A stretch of 14,288 nucleotides of DNA from HRBIN12 sp035762085 (GTDB taxonomy: Bacteria; Actinomycetota; UBA4738; HRBIN12): NCBI GenBank assembly GCA_035762085.1, contig DASTPT010000047.1:1-14288 (forward strand), given 5' to 3'. How positions within the stretch are numbered: the stretch's first letter is position 1; every line of letters begins with the position of its first letter. This document shows, piece by piece, positions 1-6,862 of the stretch. The notes below the pieces were generated by a model, which did no database searches, was not told where the DNA came from, and saw nothing but the letters and a program-made list of their open reading frames with translations. The position numbers and the translations under genes were made by a program.

Positions 1-207
1 GGGTTCGTGCACCTGCTTCGCGGGAACGCCCACGGTGCCGTCACGCTGTTGCGCCGCGCCGCCTCGCGCCTGTCGCGCTACCCGGCCGGGCACCGCGGGG
101 TGGACGGGCCGGCGATCGCCGCGGCCGCCGAGCAGGAGGCGTTCCGCGTCGAACGGGGCGAGCTCCAGCCGGGCCCGGACGCGCCGGCCCGGCCGCCGAC
201 GGTCTAG
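1..207 (+). CDS. DUF309-like protein, C-terminal fragment
   Basis: This is the 3' end of a gene that begins before the window; reading frame 1 is open from the first base to the TAG at 205-207. The visible 68 residues start G-F-V-H-L-L-R-G-N, followed by a helix rich in Ala, Leu and Arg and the segment RLSRYPAGHRGVD. An H-x-x-R-G-N then L-x-R-[GA]-x-x-R-L pattern is what I know from the small helical DUF309 family, whose biochemical function is unknown. The last 20 residues are Pro/Arg/Ala-rich and look disordered. The GTG at position 7 is an internal valine, not a start, because the family match continues upstream of it. The methyltransferase gene follows after 68 bp on the same strand, so the two may be co-transcribed. 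The family call rests on a short piece, so it is moderate only. Confidence 0.55.
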   Translation, partial: GFVHLLRGNAHGAVTLLRRAASRLSRYPAGHRGVDGPAIAAAAEQEAFRVERGELQPGPDAPARPPTV

Positions 208-275
208 TCGCCCGGGCCCGGTATGGACGTTCGGACGTTGACTGCGAGCGCCGCGAACAGGGAGGATGAGCGTCG

Positions 276-1043
276 ATGACGCGGCCTGCGGACGAGAGCG
301 TGTTGGAGTGGAAGGGCCGGACCGGCCCCTTCACCGTGACGCTGGGCGAGGGCGTCTTCCACCCCACGCACACCAGCCGCACGCTCGCGGAGGCCCTGGA
401 GATCGATCCCGACGACGTCGTGATCGACGTGGGCTGCGGCTGCGGCGTCCTGTCGTTCGTCGCCGCCCGGCTGGGCGCGAAACGCGTGATCGGCTGCGAC
501 CTGTCCGAGCGCGCGGTTACGATCGCGCGCGAGAACGCCGTGGAGCTCGGCCTGCAGGACCGCGTCGAGTTCCGGGTCGGCAACCTGCTCGAACCGGTGC
601 GCGGCGAGCGGGCGACCGTCATCATCGGCGACGTCTCGGGCATCCCGGACGAGATCGGCCGCATCGCCGGCTGGTTCCCCGACGGGCACGCCGGCGGGCC
701 GACGGGGGCGGAGCTGCCGGCCGCCATGCTGCGAAGCATCCGTGAGAACGACTGCCTCGTCCCCGGCGGACGGCTCTACCTGCCCACCGGGACGCTGCAG
801 AACGAGCGGACGATCCTGGAAACGGCCCGGGCGCTGTTCGGCGCCCCGAACCTCCACCGGCTGCTCGAGCGCGACTTCCCGCTCCCCGACGTCGTCGCCC
901 GCTCGAAGGCGGTGGCGCAGATGATGAAGGAGGGCGTCCTCGACCTCCGCGCCCGCGGGAGCCGGCTCCTGTGGAGCCTGCGGATCTGGCGGGTCGTGAA
1001 CCCCGCCGGGAGTCCGGGGGGCGCGGCGCTTCCGCCTGCTTAG
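276..1043 (+). CDS. Class I SAM-dependent methyltransferase (PrmA/HemK-like fold, substrate unknown)
   Basis: A 255-residue cytoplasmic protein with a Rossmann-type methyltransferase core. SAM motif I is VIDVGCGCGVLS (Asp51 to Ser60), motif II ends in GCD with Asp75 as the likely ribose-binding acid, and the motif IV region is IIGDVSG around Asp119. The N-terminal part (LGEGVFHPTHTSRTLAEAL) resembles the lead-in of PrmA-like enzymes. Motif IV is not the NPPY of HemK/N6-adenine enzymes, so glutamine or adenine methylation is not supported. After motif IV there is a Gly/Pro-rich insertion (about 131-146), then LVPGGRLYLPTGTLQNE, which is the usual strand 5-6 region. ATG 276 is preferred over ATG 266, which is in another frame; a GGAGG lies about 10 nt upstream. 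The TAG stop overlaps the end of the convergent pyrE by 4 bp. The substrate cannot be told from sequence. Confidence 0.8.
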   Translation: MTRPADESVLEWKGRTGPFTVTLGEGVFHPTHTSRTLAEALEIDPDDVVIDVGCGCGVLSFVAARLGAKRVIGCDLSERAVTIARENAVELGLQDRVEFRVGNLLEPVRGERATVIIGDVSGIPDEIGRIAGWFPDGHAGGPTGAELPAAMLRSIRENDCLVPGGRLYLPTGTLQNERTILETARALFGAPNLHRLLERDFPLPDVVARSKAVAQMMKEGVLDLRARGSRLLWSLRIWRVVNPAGSPGGAALPPA

Positions 1044-1558
1044 CGCGCCCCGTCCTCGGGCGGCCGGACCTCGACCACCGACTTGACCCAGTACCCCGCG
1101 TCGCGGAGGTGCTCGGCGCCGCCGCGATCGATCGCGAGAACGATGATGCCGACCGTGCAGCCCTCGGCCTCGAGAGCGCGGGCCGCGCGCAGCACCTGGG
1201 TCCCGGTCGTCGAGACGTCCTCGATCAGGGCGACCTGCGCGCCGGCGGGTGCGTGTCCCTCGACCTGGGACATCGTGCCGTAGGCCTTCGGCTCCTTGCG
1301 GACGACCGCGACCGGGAGGTGGACCTCGAGCGCGACCGCGGCGACGAGCAGGGTCGCCGCGCCCTCGGGCGCCGCGAGGTGCGTGATGCCCTCGGGCAGG
1401 ACCTCGGCGACCGCGTGCGCGACCTCGCGCAGCAGGGGAGGGTCCGTGAGGAACCGGAACTTGTCGAAGTAGACGGTGGAGCGCTTCCCCGAGGACAGGA
1501 CGAAGTCCCCGTGGAGCTCGGACGCACCGATCAACCGGTCCGCGAGGTCGTCGCCCAT
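1040..1558 (-). CDS. pyrE: Orotate phosphoribosyltransferase
   Basis: Converts orotate and PRPP to OMP, the fifth step of UMP synthesis, in the cytoplasm. The 172-residue product starts MGDDLADRLI. It carries the OPRTase features: SGKRSTVYFDKFRFLTDP near residues 23-40, the lysine-rich VRKEPKAYG at 86-94, EG at 100-101, and the PRPP-binding signature VALIEDVSTTGTQV at 109-122 with the Glu-Asp pair 113/114. The length is close to the short actinobacterial PyrE form. An in-frame ATG at 1570 would add only four residues (MLRA). I prefer 1558 because a TATGCT box lies 7-8 nt before it, as in a leaderless transcript, and neither start has a clear Shine-Dalgarno. The reading frame stays open much further upstream, but that stretch is the antisense of pyrD. 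The neighbour pyrD diverges and supports the pathway role. Confidence 0.93.
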   Translation of the reverse strand: MGDDLADRLIGASELHGDFVLSSGKRSTVYFDKFRFLTDPPLLREVAHAVAEVLPEGITHLAAPEGAATLLVAAVALEVHLPVAVVRKEPKAYGTMSQVEGHAPAGAQVALIEDVSTTGTQVLRAARALEAEGCTVGIIVLAIDRGGAEHLRDAGYWVKSVVEVRPPEDGAR

Positions 1559-1582
1559 CGCGCGTAGCATAGGGCCCCGATG
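1556..1582. promoter_or_regulatory. Overlapping divergent -10 boxes for pyrE and pyrD
   Basis: Only 21 bp separate the preferred pyrE (1558) and pyrD (1580) start codons. The plus strand reads TAGCAT at 1565-1570 and the minus strand reads TATGCT at 1571-1566, both matching the actinobacterial TANNNT -10 pattern and sharing five base pairs. Placing initiation 7 nt after each box puts the starts at about 1577 for pyrD (3-nt leader) and about 1559 for pyrE (1-nt leader). No TTGACA-like -35 is visible at the expected distance on either side, and none is required in many actinobacterial promoters. The boxes are seen; their use is inferred. Confidence 0.5.
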
Positions 1583-2602
1583 GGCGTGTACCGGGCGGTC
1601 GTGCGACCCGCGTTCTTCGCCCTTCCCCCGGAGGGCGCCCACCGCTTGGCGAACCGCCTGCTCGGACTGCCGCTCCCCTGGGAGCGGATCGGCGGCGCGA
1701 CCGCCGATCCGGCGCTCGAGCGCTCGCTCGCCGGCGTCCCGCTCGCCAACCCGATCGGCCTGGCGGCCGGGTTCGACAAGACCGGGGCGCGTCTGGGCGC
1801 GCTCGGGCGGCTCGGATTCGGGTACGTCGTCGGCGGGACCTTCACACGGGCGCCCCGGGCCGGGAACCCGAAGCCCCGGATCGTCCGATACCCGTCGCGG
1901 GGCTCGATGGCGAACGCGATGGGCCTGCCGAACCCCGGCGCCGAGGCCGCCGCGCGCACGCTCGCCCGGGTGCGCCGCACCGCGCCCAGGTTCGCGAGCA
2001 TCGCCGACGAGGCGCTCGGGGACGTCCTGGCGACGCACGCCCTCCTCGAGCCGCACGTCGACGGCGTCGAGCTCAACGCGAGCTGTCCGAACGTCTCGTG
2101 GGGCCGGGACCGCGACAACGAGGCTCACCTGGCATCGATCCTGCGGGAGCTGGGGTCCCGCCGGCGCACGCCGTTGATCGTGAAACTCCCGCCCTTCCGA
2201 GCCGACGTGGAGCGGGAGGTCGTCCTCGCCCTCGCCCGGATCGCCATCGAGGGCGGCGCCGACGGGCTCGTCTGCACCAACACGCGTCCGGTGGCCGAGC
2301 CCCGGCTGTCGGTCGGCGCCGGTGGCCTCTCCGGCCGAGCGTTGTTCGGCGACACCGTCCGGATCGTCGCCGAGGTGCGTGCCGCCACGGAGGGCGCCGT
2401 GCCCATCGTCGCCTGCGGCGGGGTGGCGTCCGCGGAGGACGCGCTCGCGTGCCTGCGCGCCGGGGCGACGGCCGTGCAGGTGTACACGGCCCTCGTCTAC
2501 GTAGGCCCCCGACTCGTGGGTGAGCTCACCGCGGGGCTGGCGAGGGCCTTGCGGGGCAACGACGAGGCACTGGGCGCCGCGGCGCCGCTCGATCGTCCGT
2601 AG
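1580..2602 (+). CDS. pyrD: Dihydroorotate dehydrogenase, class 2-like with a class 1-like active-site Cys
   Basis: Oxidises dihydroorotate to orotate using FMN, the fourth step of UMP synthesis. The 340-residue protein looks like the quinone-linked, membrane-associated class 2 type. It has the N-terminal helical extension (YRAVVRPAFFALPPEGAHRLANRLL, residues 4-28) that class 2 enzymes use to reach quinone, then NPIGLAAGFDKTG (57-69). The C-terminal part, with GAGGLSGRALF, the VACGGV phosphate-binding region and GATAVQVYTALVYVGP, is also class 2-like. The odd point is the active-site loop LNASCPNVSWGRD. E. coli class 2 PyrD has NISSPN there, with Ser175 as base; this protein has Cys169 at that place, as class 1 enzymes do (LSCPNV). 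ATG 1580 fits the class 2 N-terminus. A TAGCAT box 9 nt upstream and no Shine-Dalgarno suggest a near-leaderless mRNA. Confidence 0.92.
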   Translation: MGVYRAVVRPAFFALPPEGAHRLANRLLGLPLPWERIGGATADPALERSLAGVPLANPIGLAAGFDKTGARLGALGRLGFGYVVGGTFTRAPRAGNPKPRIVRYPSRGSMANAMGLPNPGAEAAARTLARVRRTAPRFASIADEALGDVLATHALLEPHVDGVELNASCPNVSWGRDRDNEAHLASILRELGSRRRTPLIVKLPPFRADVEREVVLALARIAIEGGADGLVCTNTRPVAEPRLSVGAGGLSGRALFGDTVRIVAEVRAATEGAVPIVACGGVASAEDALACLRAGATAVQVYTALVYVGPRLVGELTAGLARALRGNDEALGAAAPLDRP

Positions 2603-2668
2603 CGCAGGGGTTGCTGGCGGGTCGATTCCCGTTCAAGATGTGCCCTCTCCGCAGGGGGTTGGTGGGCA

Positions 2669-3787
2669 TTGGGACAACCGCAGACCCGCGTTGACGACGC
2701 GCGCGCCGAGACCGGCGTCGGCGTTGCCGTTCGACTGGACGGTGTCGTCAAGCGGTTCGGCGACGTCACCGCCGTCGACCATGTGGACCTGGAGGTCCGC
2801 GAGGGGGAGTTCTTCTCGATGCTCGGACCCTCGGGCTCGGGCAAGACGACGTGCCTCCGGTTGATCGCCGGGTTCGAGGCCCCGACCGAGGGCAGCGTGT
2901 TCCTCGACGGTCAGGACGTGTCCGGTCTCGCGCCGTTCCGCCGAGACGTGAACACTGTGTTCCAGGACTACGCGCTGTTCCCGCACATGACCGTCGAGCA
3001 GAACGTCGAGTACGGGCTGAAGGTCAAGAAGGTGCCCAGCGCCGAGCGGCACCGTCGCGTCGCCGAGGCGCTCGGGATGGTCCGTCTCGAGGAGTACGGC
3101 GACCGGCGCCCCGCGCAACTGTCCGGCGGGCAGCGGCAACGGGTGGCGCTCGCCAGGGCGCTGGTCAATCGGCCGAAGGTGCTGCTGCTCGACGAGCCGC
3201 TCGGGGCGCTCGACCTCAAGCTCCGACAGGCGATGCAGATCGAGCTGAAGCAGATCCAGCAGGCGGTCGGGCTGACGTTCGTCTACGTGACGCACGACCA
3301 GGAGGAGGCGCTCACGATGAGCGACCGCCTCGCGGTGTTCAACCACGGCAGGGTCGAGCAGGTCGGGACCCCGGCCGAGGTCTACGAGCGCCCTACCACC
3401 GAGTTCGTCGCCGGATTCGTCGGCACGTCGAACATCCTGTCCGGGGTGGTCGCGGAGAGGATCGCCGGTTCGCCCGAGCCGTTCACCGTCCGCCCCGAGA
3501 AGATCCACCTCGTTGATCCGGCGTCGCCCGTCCGTGACGACGAGTGCACCGTGACGGGACACGTCCGCCAGGTCGTGTACATCGGCGCGCTCACGAAGTA
3601 CATCGTCTCCCTCGACGAGGGCGGGGAGCTGGTCGTGTTCCAGCAGAACCTCACGACCTCGTCGATGGAGGCGCTCCAGGTGCAGGGCCGAGCCGTGCGC
3701 CTGACCTGGAGCAGGAAGAACAACCGCCCGGTCGAGCAGGCCGGCGGTTCGGATGGGTCGCAGGACCCAGAGGAGGGGGACGCATGA
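2669..3787 (+). CDS. potA: Polyamine-type ABC importer, ATP-binding subunit
   Basis: ATPase that drives uptake through PotB/PotC at the inner face of the membrane. All nucleotide-binding elements are present in the 372 residues: Walker A GPSGSGKTT (53-61), Q-loop Gln99 in FQDYALFPHMT, signature LSGGQ (151-155), Walker B LLLDEP with Asp175/Glu176, D-loop GALD and H-loop His209. A TOBE-type C-terminal domain follows from about residue 250 (FTVRPEKIHLVD, then VVYIGALTKYIVSL), as in PotA/CysA-type ATPases. The start is TTG 2669, with AGGGGG about 10 nt upstream; no ATG or GTG in frame lies between it and the first conserved residues. The stop overlaps the potD start (ATGA, 3784-3787), so the two are probably translationally coupled. 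The 66 bp after pyrD show no convincing promoter or terminator, so read-through from pyrD is possible. Confidence 0.93.
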   Translation: MGQPQTRVDDARAETGVGVAVRLDGVVKRFGDVTAVDHVDLEVREGEFFSMLGPSGSGKTTCLRLIAGFEAPTEGSVFLDGQDVSGLAPFRRDVNTVFQDYALFPHMTVEQNVEYGLKVKKVPSAERHRRVAEALGMVRLEEYGDRRPAQLSGGQRQRVALARALVNRPKVLLLDEPLGALDLKLRQAMQIELKQIQQAVGLTFVYVTHDQEEALTMSDRLAVFNHGRVEQVGTPAEVYERPTTEFVAGFVGTSNILSGVVAERIAGSPEPFTVRPEKIHLVDPASPVRDDECTVTGHVRQVVYIGALTKYIVSLDEGGELVVFQQNLTTSSMEALQVQGRAVRLTWSRKNNRPVEQAGGSDGSQDPEEGDA

Positions 3788-5022
3788 CGAAGTGGATGCG
3801 CCTGTGGGCGCTCCTGTCCATCCTCGCCGTGATCGCCACCGCGTGCGGCGGTGACGAGGGGGACGGCGATGGCGGCGGCGATGGCGGCGGCGATGGCGGC
3901 GTCATCACCGAGGTCGGGGAGGGCGAGGGCCAGGTCAACGTCATCGCCTGGGCCGGCTACATCGAGGACGGCTCCACCGATCCGGCCTACGACTGGGTCA
4001 CGCAGTACGAGGCCGACACCGGGTGCGAGGTGAACGTCAAGGTCGCGAACACCTCGGACGAGATGGTGTCCCTGATGCAGGAGGGCGGCGGGCAGTTCGA
4101 CCTCGTCACGGCGTCCGGCGACGCCAGCCTTCGCCTGATCGAGGGCGAGACCGTCCAGGAGGTCAACCTGGACCTCATCCCGTCCTACGACACGGTGGAC
4201 GAGCGGCTGCAGGACGCGCCGTGGCACACCGTCGATAGGGACGGCGACGGGACGGCGGAGCACTACGGCACTCCGTACCAGTGGGGCGGCAACGTCCTCA
4301 TGTACAACACCGAGGTCTTCGGGGACGAGACGCCAACGTCCTGGAACGTCGTCTTCGAGGAGCAGACGCTCCCCGACGGCAAGAGCAACAAGGGCCGGGT
4401 CCAGGCGTACGACGGCGCGATCTACATCGCGGACGCCGCGTTGTACCTGCGAGCCCACAACCCCGAGCTCGGCATCGAGGACCCGTACGCGCTGACGCGC
4501 GAGCAGTTCGACGCCGCGCTGGAGCTCCTGCGCCAGCAGCGCGAGCTCGTCGGCCGGTACTGGCACGACGCCTTCGTGCAGATGGAGGACTTCACGAACC
4601 GCGAGGCCGTCGCGAGCTCGTCCTGGCCGTTCCAGGTCAACTACCTGAAGTTCTTCGAGGAGCAGCCGATCGACATGGTCGTCCCGGAGGAGGGCGCGAC
4701 CGGTTGGGCCGACACCACGATGATGCACGCCGAGGCCCCGAACCCGAACTGCGCCTACCAGTGGATGGAGTGGTCGCTGAACCCGAAGGTCCAGGGCGAC
4801 CTGGCGTCGTGGTTCGGCTCGGTGCCGGCGGTCCCCGCGGCGTGCGAGGGCAACGAGCTCCTCGGCGAGGACGGCTGCCAGCTGAACGGGATCGACAACT
4901 TCGACCAGATCGAGTTCTGGAAGACGCCGTCGTCGGACTGCTTCGACGACGACGACGCGACCGAGTGCGTGCCGTACCACGAGTGGGTCACGAAGATGGT
5001 CGCGGTCATCGGCGGCCAGTAA
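3784..5022 (+). CDS. potD: Polyamine-type ABC importer, substrate-binding lipoprotein
   Basis: Extracytoplasmic binding protein that delivers spermidine/putrescine-like ligands to PotBC. The 412-residue precursor has a lipoprotein signal: KWMR, a hydrophobic run, then IATAC with Cys21 as the lipid anchor. A low-complexity linker (GDGG three times, residues 28-39) follows. The mature domain begins VNVIAWAGYIEDG and includes the family segment YGTPYQWGGNVLMYN (161-175) and PNPNCAYQWMEW. It is longer than the roughly 350-residue E. coli PotD. The extra length includes a DRDGDG insertion (151-156) and a cysteine-containing C-terminal region (CEGNELLGEDGC; SDCFDDDDATEC) that probably forms disulfides and is known from PotD-like proteins of other bacteria. 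The ligand could be another cationic or amino compound. The start is fixed by the ATGA overlap with potA. Confidence 0.9.
   Translation: MTKWMRLWALLSILAVIATACGGDEGDGDGGGDGGGDGGVITEVGEGEGQVNVIAWAGYIEDGSTDPAYDWVTQYEADTGCEVNVKVANTSDEMVSLMQEGGGQFDLVTASGDASLRLIEGETVQEVNLDLIPSYDTVDERLQDAPWHTVDRDGDGTAEHYGTPYQWGGNVLMYNTEVFGDETPTSWNVVFEEQTLPDGKSNKGRVQAYDGAIYIADAALYLRAHNPELGIEDPYALTREQFDAALELLRQQRELVGRYWHDAFVQMEDFTNREAVASSSWPFQVNYLKFFEEQPIDMVVPEEGATGWADTTMMHAEAPNPNCAYQWMEWSLNPKVQGDLASWFGSVPAVPAACEGNELLGEDGCQLNGIDNFDQIEFWKTPSSDCFDDDDATECVPYHEWVTKMVAVIGGQ
3865..3900 (+). repeat. Three perfect 12-bp tandem repeats in potD linker
   Basis: GGCGATGGCGGC occurs three times without interruption or mismatch and encodes Gly-Asp-Gly-Gly at residues 28-39 of PotD, just after the lipobox cysteine. 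Partial copies (GACGGC, GGTGAC) lie on its left side. The unit length is a multiple of three, so a change in copy number would lengthen or shorten the membrane tether without breaking the frame. Confidence 0.9.
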
Positions 5023-5060
5023 GCCGTCCGGGCGTGATCCAGCTGACGACCGAGGAGGCG

Positions 5061-5086
5061 CGCCGGGGCCCTGAGGGGCCCCGGCG
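5061..5086 (+). promoter_or_regulatory. Strong intercistronic hairpin between potD and potB
   Basis: A perfect 11-bp GC stem (5061-5071 with 5076-5086) closes a TGAG tetraloop 38 bp after the potD stop. No T-run follows, so it is a poor classical terminator. In this position it may protect the 3' end of potAD mRNA or lower read-through into potBC, giving more binding protein than permease. The stem is seen; the role is inferred. Confidence 0.6.
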
Positions 5087-5087
5087 T

Positions 5088-5104
5088 CGCCTTGCCAGGA
5101 GGCG
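5088..5104 (+). promoter_or_regulatory. potB Shine-Dalgarno held in a small hairpin
   Basis: The potB ribosome-binding site AGGAGG (5097-5102) lies 5 nt before GTG 5108. It can pair within a stem CGCCTT/GAGGCG (5088-5093 with 5099-5104; five Watson-Crick pairs and one T-G) around a GCCAG loop. A second, unused AGGAGGCGC copy sits at 5053-5061, so the same 9 bp flank the preceding strong hairpin. This could dampen potB translation; that is inference. Confidence 0.4.
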
Positions 5105-5107
5105 CTC

Positions 5108-6052
5108 GTGTCGGTGACGACGCCGGAAGGTTCCGCGAGCACCTCGTCCCTGCACCGGGCGAGCGCGTTCTTCTACCGCCACCCGGTGGTCAAGCTGCTG
5201 CTGCTCCTGCTGCCGGGGCTGCTGTGGCTCGGGGTGCTGTACCTCGGCTCGCTCGGGTCGATCGTCGTCTACAGCTTCTGGTCGCTCGAGGAGTTCACCG
5301 GGCTGATCTCGAAGCGGTTCACGACGTCGACGTTCGCTCAGCTCACCGATCCGGCGAACTACGAGATCGTGATTCGCACCGTCGGGATGGCGGCCGCGGT
5401 GTCGATCGCCTGTGCGGTCCTCGCGTTCCCGATCGCGTACTACATGGCCCGGTACGCGACCCCGCGCACGAAGACGTTCCTGTACATCGCCGTGATCATG
5501 CCGCTCTGGAGCAGCTACCTCGTGCGCGCCCTGGCGTGGCGCTCGATCCTCGCGGGCGAGGGCGTCCTGATGTGGACCCTGGAGCGCTTGGGGCTGGACG
5601 GCGTCGCGCGCGCGATCCTCGGGGCACCGATCGTGGGGGGCCCATCGCTCGTCCAGTCGAAGTTCAGCCTGTTCATCGTGTACGTGTACCTGTGGCTGCC
5701 GTTCATGATCCTGCCCGTGCAGGCCGCGCTCGAACGGGTCCCGGTGAGCTTCCTCGAGGCGTCGAACGACCTCGGGGCGCACCCGTGGACCACGTTCCGG
5801 CGGATCGTGCTGCCGCTCGCGAAGCCGGGTCTCGTGGCGGGGTCGATCTTCACGTTCTCGCTCACGCTCGGCGACTTCATCCTGCCGCAGATCTTCGGCA
5901 CGTCCGAGTTCTACCTGGGCCAGATGGTGTACGTGCAGCAGGGCGTCGCCGGGAATCTCCCGTTCGCCGCCGTCTTCACGTCGGTCGCGATGGTGGTGAT
6001 GATCGTCTACCTGTCGATCGCCAAGCGCGCGGGGGCGTTCGAGGCGCTGTGA
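5108..6052 (+). CDS. potB: Polyamine-type ABC importer, permease subunit 1
   Basis: Integral membrane half of the importer channel, partner of PotC. The 314-residue protein has about six hydrophobic segments: about 27-55 (KLLLLLLPGLLWLGVLYLG), 94-113 (VGMAAAVSIACAVLAFPIAY), the TFLYIAVIMPLWSSYLVRAL stretch, FSLFIVYVYLWLPFMILP, LVAGSIFTFSLTLGDFILP, and a last one at AAVFTSVAMVVMIVYLSIA. The EAA loop that docks on PotA reads LEASNDLGAHPWTTFRRIVLP, with the family E-A-x-x-D-L-G-A core. GTG 5108 has AGGAGG 5 nt upstream; GTG 5114 is an alternative with 11-nt spacing. It sits 85 bp behind potD, separated by two hairpins, and its TGA overlaps the GTG of potC. Confidence 0.93.
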   Translation: MSVTTPEGSASTSSLHRASAFFYRHPVVKLLLLLLPGLLWLGVLYLGSLGSIVVYSFWSLEEFTGLISKRFTTSTFAQLTDPANYEIVIRTVGMAAAVSIACAVLAFPIAYYMARYATPRTKTFLYIAVIMPLWSSYLVRALAWRSILAGEGVLMWTLERLGLDGVARAILGAPIVGGPSLVQSKFSLFIVYVYLWLPFMILPVQAALERVPVSFLEASNDLGAHPWTTFRRIVLPLAKPGLVAGSIFTFSLTLGDFILPQIFGTSEFYLGQMVYVQQGVAGNLPFAAVFTSVAMVVMIVYLSIAKRAGAFEAL

Positions 6053-6858
6053 GCGGACCCGGCGCTCCTCGGGCGGGCCTCGGCCTGAAGCTGGCGTCGG
6101 GCTTCGTGTTCCTGTTCCTGTACTTCCCGCTCCTGATCATCGTCCTGTACGCGTTCACCACGCAGTCGTCCGCGTTCACGTTCCCGCCGCCGGGCTTCAC
6201 GACGCGGTGGTTCTCGACGGCGTTCGCAGACGAGGACATGTGGGAGGCCGTGCGGCTCTCGCTCACGGTGGCCGCGATCTCGACGGTGATCGCGATCGTC
6301 CTGGGTGGGCTGCTCGCGGGGGCGGTCTACCGGGCGCGCTTCTTCGGGCGCAACGCGGTCGCGTTCATCGTCGTGCTACCGATCGCGCTCCCCGGCATCG
6401 TCACGGGGATCGCGCTGCGGTCCACCATGTCGCTCGGCGACGTCGGCTTCGGCCTGTGGACGATCGTGATCGGGCACGTCACGTTCTGCATCGTGATCGT
6501 CTACAACAACCTGGTCGCGCGCCTGCGGCGGATGTCGCCGAACGTCGTGGAGGCCTCGGCGGACCTGGGCGCCTCGGGCATGCAGACGTTCCGCTTCATC
6601 CTGCTGCCGAACCTGGCGACCGCGTTGCTGGCCGGCGGCATCCTCGCCTTCGCGCTGTCGTTCGACGAGATCATCGTCACGACGTTCACCGCGGGCCAGC
6701 AGCAGACGCTGCCAATCTACATCTTCTCGATCCTGTTCCGACCGCGGGCCAAACCGGTCACGAACGTCGTCGCGCTGCTCGCCATCGCGATCACGTTCTT
6801 CCCCATCATGCTCGCGCAGATCCTGACCCGGGACACGGCCGGCACGCGGAGCCGCTGA
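6049..6858 (+). CDS. potC: Polyamine-type ABC importer, permease subunit 2
   Basis: Second membrane subunit of the importer. The 269-residue product starts from GTG 6049, which overlaps the potB stop (GTGA), and its N-terminus VSGPGAPRAGLGLKLASG leads straight into the first membrane segment (FVFLFLYFPLLIIVLYAFTT). The next hydrophobic stretches are AISTVIAIVLGGLLAGAVY, NAVAFIVVLPIALPGIVTGIAL, LWTIVIGHVTFCIVIVY, the ATALLAGGILAFALSFDEII segment and NVVALLAIAITFFPIMLAQIL. The EAA loop VEASADLGASGMQTFRFILLP carries the E-A-x-x-D-L-G-A core, and SFDEIIVTTFT is typical of PotC. The open frame extends upstream across potB but that part is a shadow. The stop lies 4 bp from the end of the convergent bpa with no terminator between. 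Confidence 0.93.
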   Translation: MSGPGAPRAGLGLKLASGFVFLFLYFPLLIIVLYAFTTQSSAFTFPPPGFTTRWFSTAFADEDMWEAVRLSLTVAAISTVIAIVLGGLLAGAVYRARFFGRNAVAFIVVLPIALPGIVTGIALRSTMSLGDVGFGLWTIVIGHVTFCIVIVYNNLVARLRRMSPNVVEASADLGASGMQTFRFILLPNLATALLAGGILAFALSFDEIIVTTFTAGQQQTLPIYIFSILFRPRAKPVTNVVALLAIAITFFPIMLAQILTRDTAGTRSR

Positions 6859-6862
6859 CGCC

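Noticed and set aside
221..275. TTGACT (238-243) and TATGGA (221-226) as a promoter for the methyltransferase gene
   Set aside because: The order is reversed and no TANNNT box lies 16-18 bp after TTGACT.
1571..2128. Upstream extension of the pyrE frame to 2128
   Set aside because: It overlaps the conserved pyrD N-terminus on the other strand, and OPRTase homology starts at MGDD.
2603..2668. tRNA-like T-arm string (CGGGTCGATTCCCG) between pyrD and potA
   Set aside because: The loop is one base short of a T-loop and there is no anticodon arm or acceptor stem, so it is neither a tRNA nor a convincing remnant or attachment site.
3865..3900. Short repeats considered as a CRISPR-like array
   Set aside because: The units are directly adjacent with no spacers and encode a Gly/Asp linker in frame.
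3382..5142. A 586-codon open frame on the minus strand across potA/potD
   Set aside because: It is antisense to clear Pot motifs, has no family features, and long shadow frames are expected in DNA this rich in GC.
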